DNA of 15,419 bases from contig CAKMQH010000102.1 in assembly GCA_927911515.1 (NCBI GenBank), forward strand, positions 1 to 15,419. The letters run 5' to 3'. The notes beneath the pieces were generated by a model. The model saw only the letters and a list, made by a program, of their open reading frames with translations. It ran no database searches and was not told where the DNA came from. A program made the translations under genes and the position numbers. This stretch comes from an uncultured Neisseria sp. (GTDB lineage: Bacteria > Pseudomonadota > Gammaproteobacteria > Burkholderiales > Neisseriaceae). Positions 15,253-15,419 of this stretch are shown one piece after another (positions within the stretch are counted from its first letter, which is position 1; every line of letters begins with the position of its first letter).

Positions 15253-15359
15253 TATAGTGGATTAAATTTAAACCAGTACGGCGTTGCCTCGCCTTGCCGT
15301 ACTATCTGTACTGTCTGCGGCTTCGTCGCCTTGTCCTGATTTAAATTTAATCCACTATA
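15253..15359 (-). mobile_element. Internally deleted Correia-type element (107 bp)
   Basis: It has the same termini and outer sequence as the element at 4601-4757 but in the opposite orientation. The central part, from AATCGATTCACTTGG to TTTGAGCTA, is absent, which accounts for the 50-base length difference. This matches the two known size classes of Correia elements. Loss of the centre removes the IHF-site region. It also uses the TTAAATTTAAA terminal variant, so the two copies belong to one subfamily. Confidence 0.9.
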
Positions 15360-15419
15360 TCTGAAAAAAGGCGTTTTATTTTTCAAGAAACTATACAGAA
15401 TCGACTGGAAAGATACAGT
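15360..15419. other. Right window edge, nothing recognised
   Basis: Sixty bases of AT-rich sequence after the Correia element with no clear frame, hairpin or uptake sequence. Confidence 0.4.

Noticed and set aside
1..15419. CRISPR array, tRNA or rRNA genes, prophage or IS transposase
   Set aside because: No regularly spaced repeats, no tRNA/rRNA-like sequence and no transposase or phage gene was seen; the recurrent short motifs are uptake sequences.

Overview
The window reads as chromosomal DNA of a commensal Neisseria. The main evidence is the 12-base DNA uptake sequence AGGTCGTCTGAA, present perfectly or with one mismatch more than 20 times on both strands, often as inverted pairs that double as terminators. 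This is the AGGTCGT dialect associated with the N. mucosa-type commensals, not the GCCGTCTGAA dialect of meningococcus and gonococcus. Two Correia-type elements (MITE-like repeats of Neisseria, ends TATAGTGG...CCACTATA) and ordinary beta-proteobacterial housekeeping genes agree. The exact species cannot be fixed from sequence reading alone.

Layout. 1-4389 (+): end of a type VI secretion (T6SS) cluster: the 3' part of a membrane-anchored OmpA-domain protein that also resembles TssM/IcmF, then hcp (tube protein), then clpV/tssH (sheath-recycling AAA+ ATPase), the last broken by a one-base frameshift. 4390-4979: non-coding, with uptake-sequence hairpins, a full-length Correia element and an extended -10 promoter. 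4980-5198 (+): a small YdcH/DUF465 protein. 5391-9031 (-): recB, also broken by one base. 9256-11953 (-): rlmE followed by ftsH, the usual RNA-methyltransferase/membrane-protease pair. 12062-12346 (+): yhbY, divergent from rlmE. 12551-12820 (+): small entericidin-like lipoprotein. 12961-14251 (+): CAP-domain (SCP/YkwD-like) protein with an N-terminal membrane anchor, again broken by one base. 14378-15063 (+): a short two-helix membrane protein overlapping, by ATGA, a DUF971 protein with a Cys/His-rich tail. 15064-15419: non-coding, with an internally deleted Correia element.

How it fits together. Hcp and ClpV are core T6SS parts, and the upstream OmpA-domain protein probably anchors the membrane complex to peptidoglycan, so the left end is one functional cluster whose remaining genes lie before the window. 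rlmE, ftsH and yhbY are ribosome and quality-control genes commonly found together; recB is the helicase-nuclease subunit of RecBCD.

Most notable: (1) three genes are each interrupted by a single-base length change, at least two of them in homopolymer runs, which means either sequencing error or real or phase-variable inactivation; (2) inverted uptake-sequence pairs lie inside coding sequence, within a long acidic insertion in ClpV and in the RecB linker, where they are translated as the recurring peptide SDD(L/P); (3) the partial first gene appears to join a TssM-like membrane segment to an OmpA peptidoglycan-binding domain.
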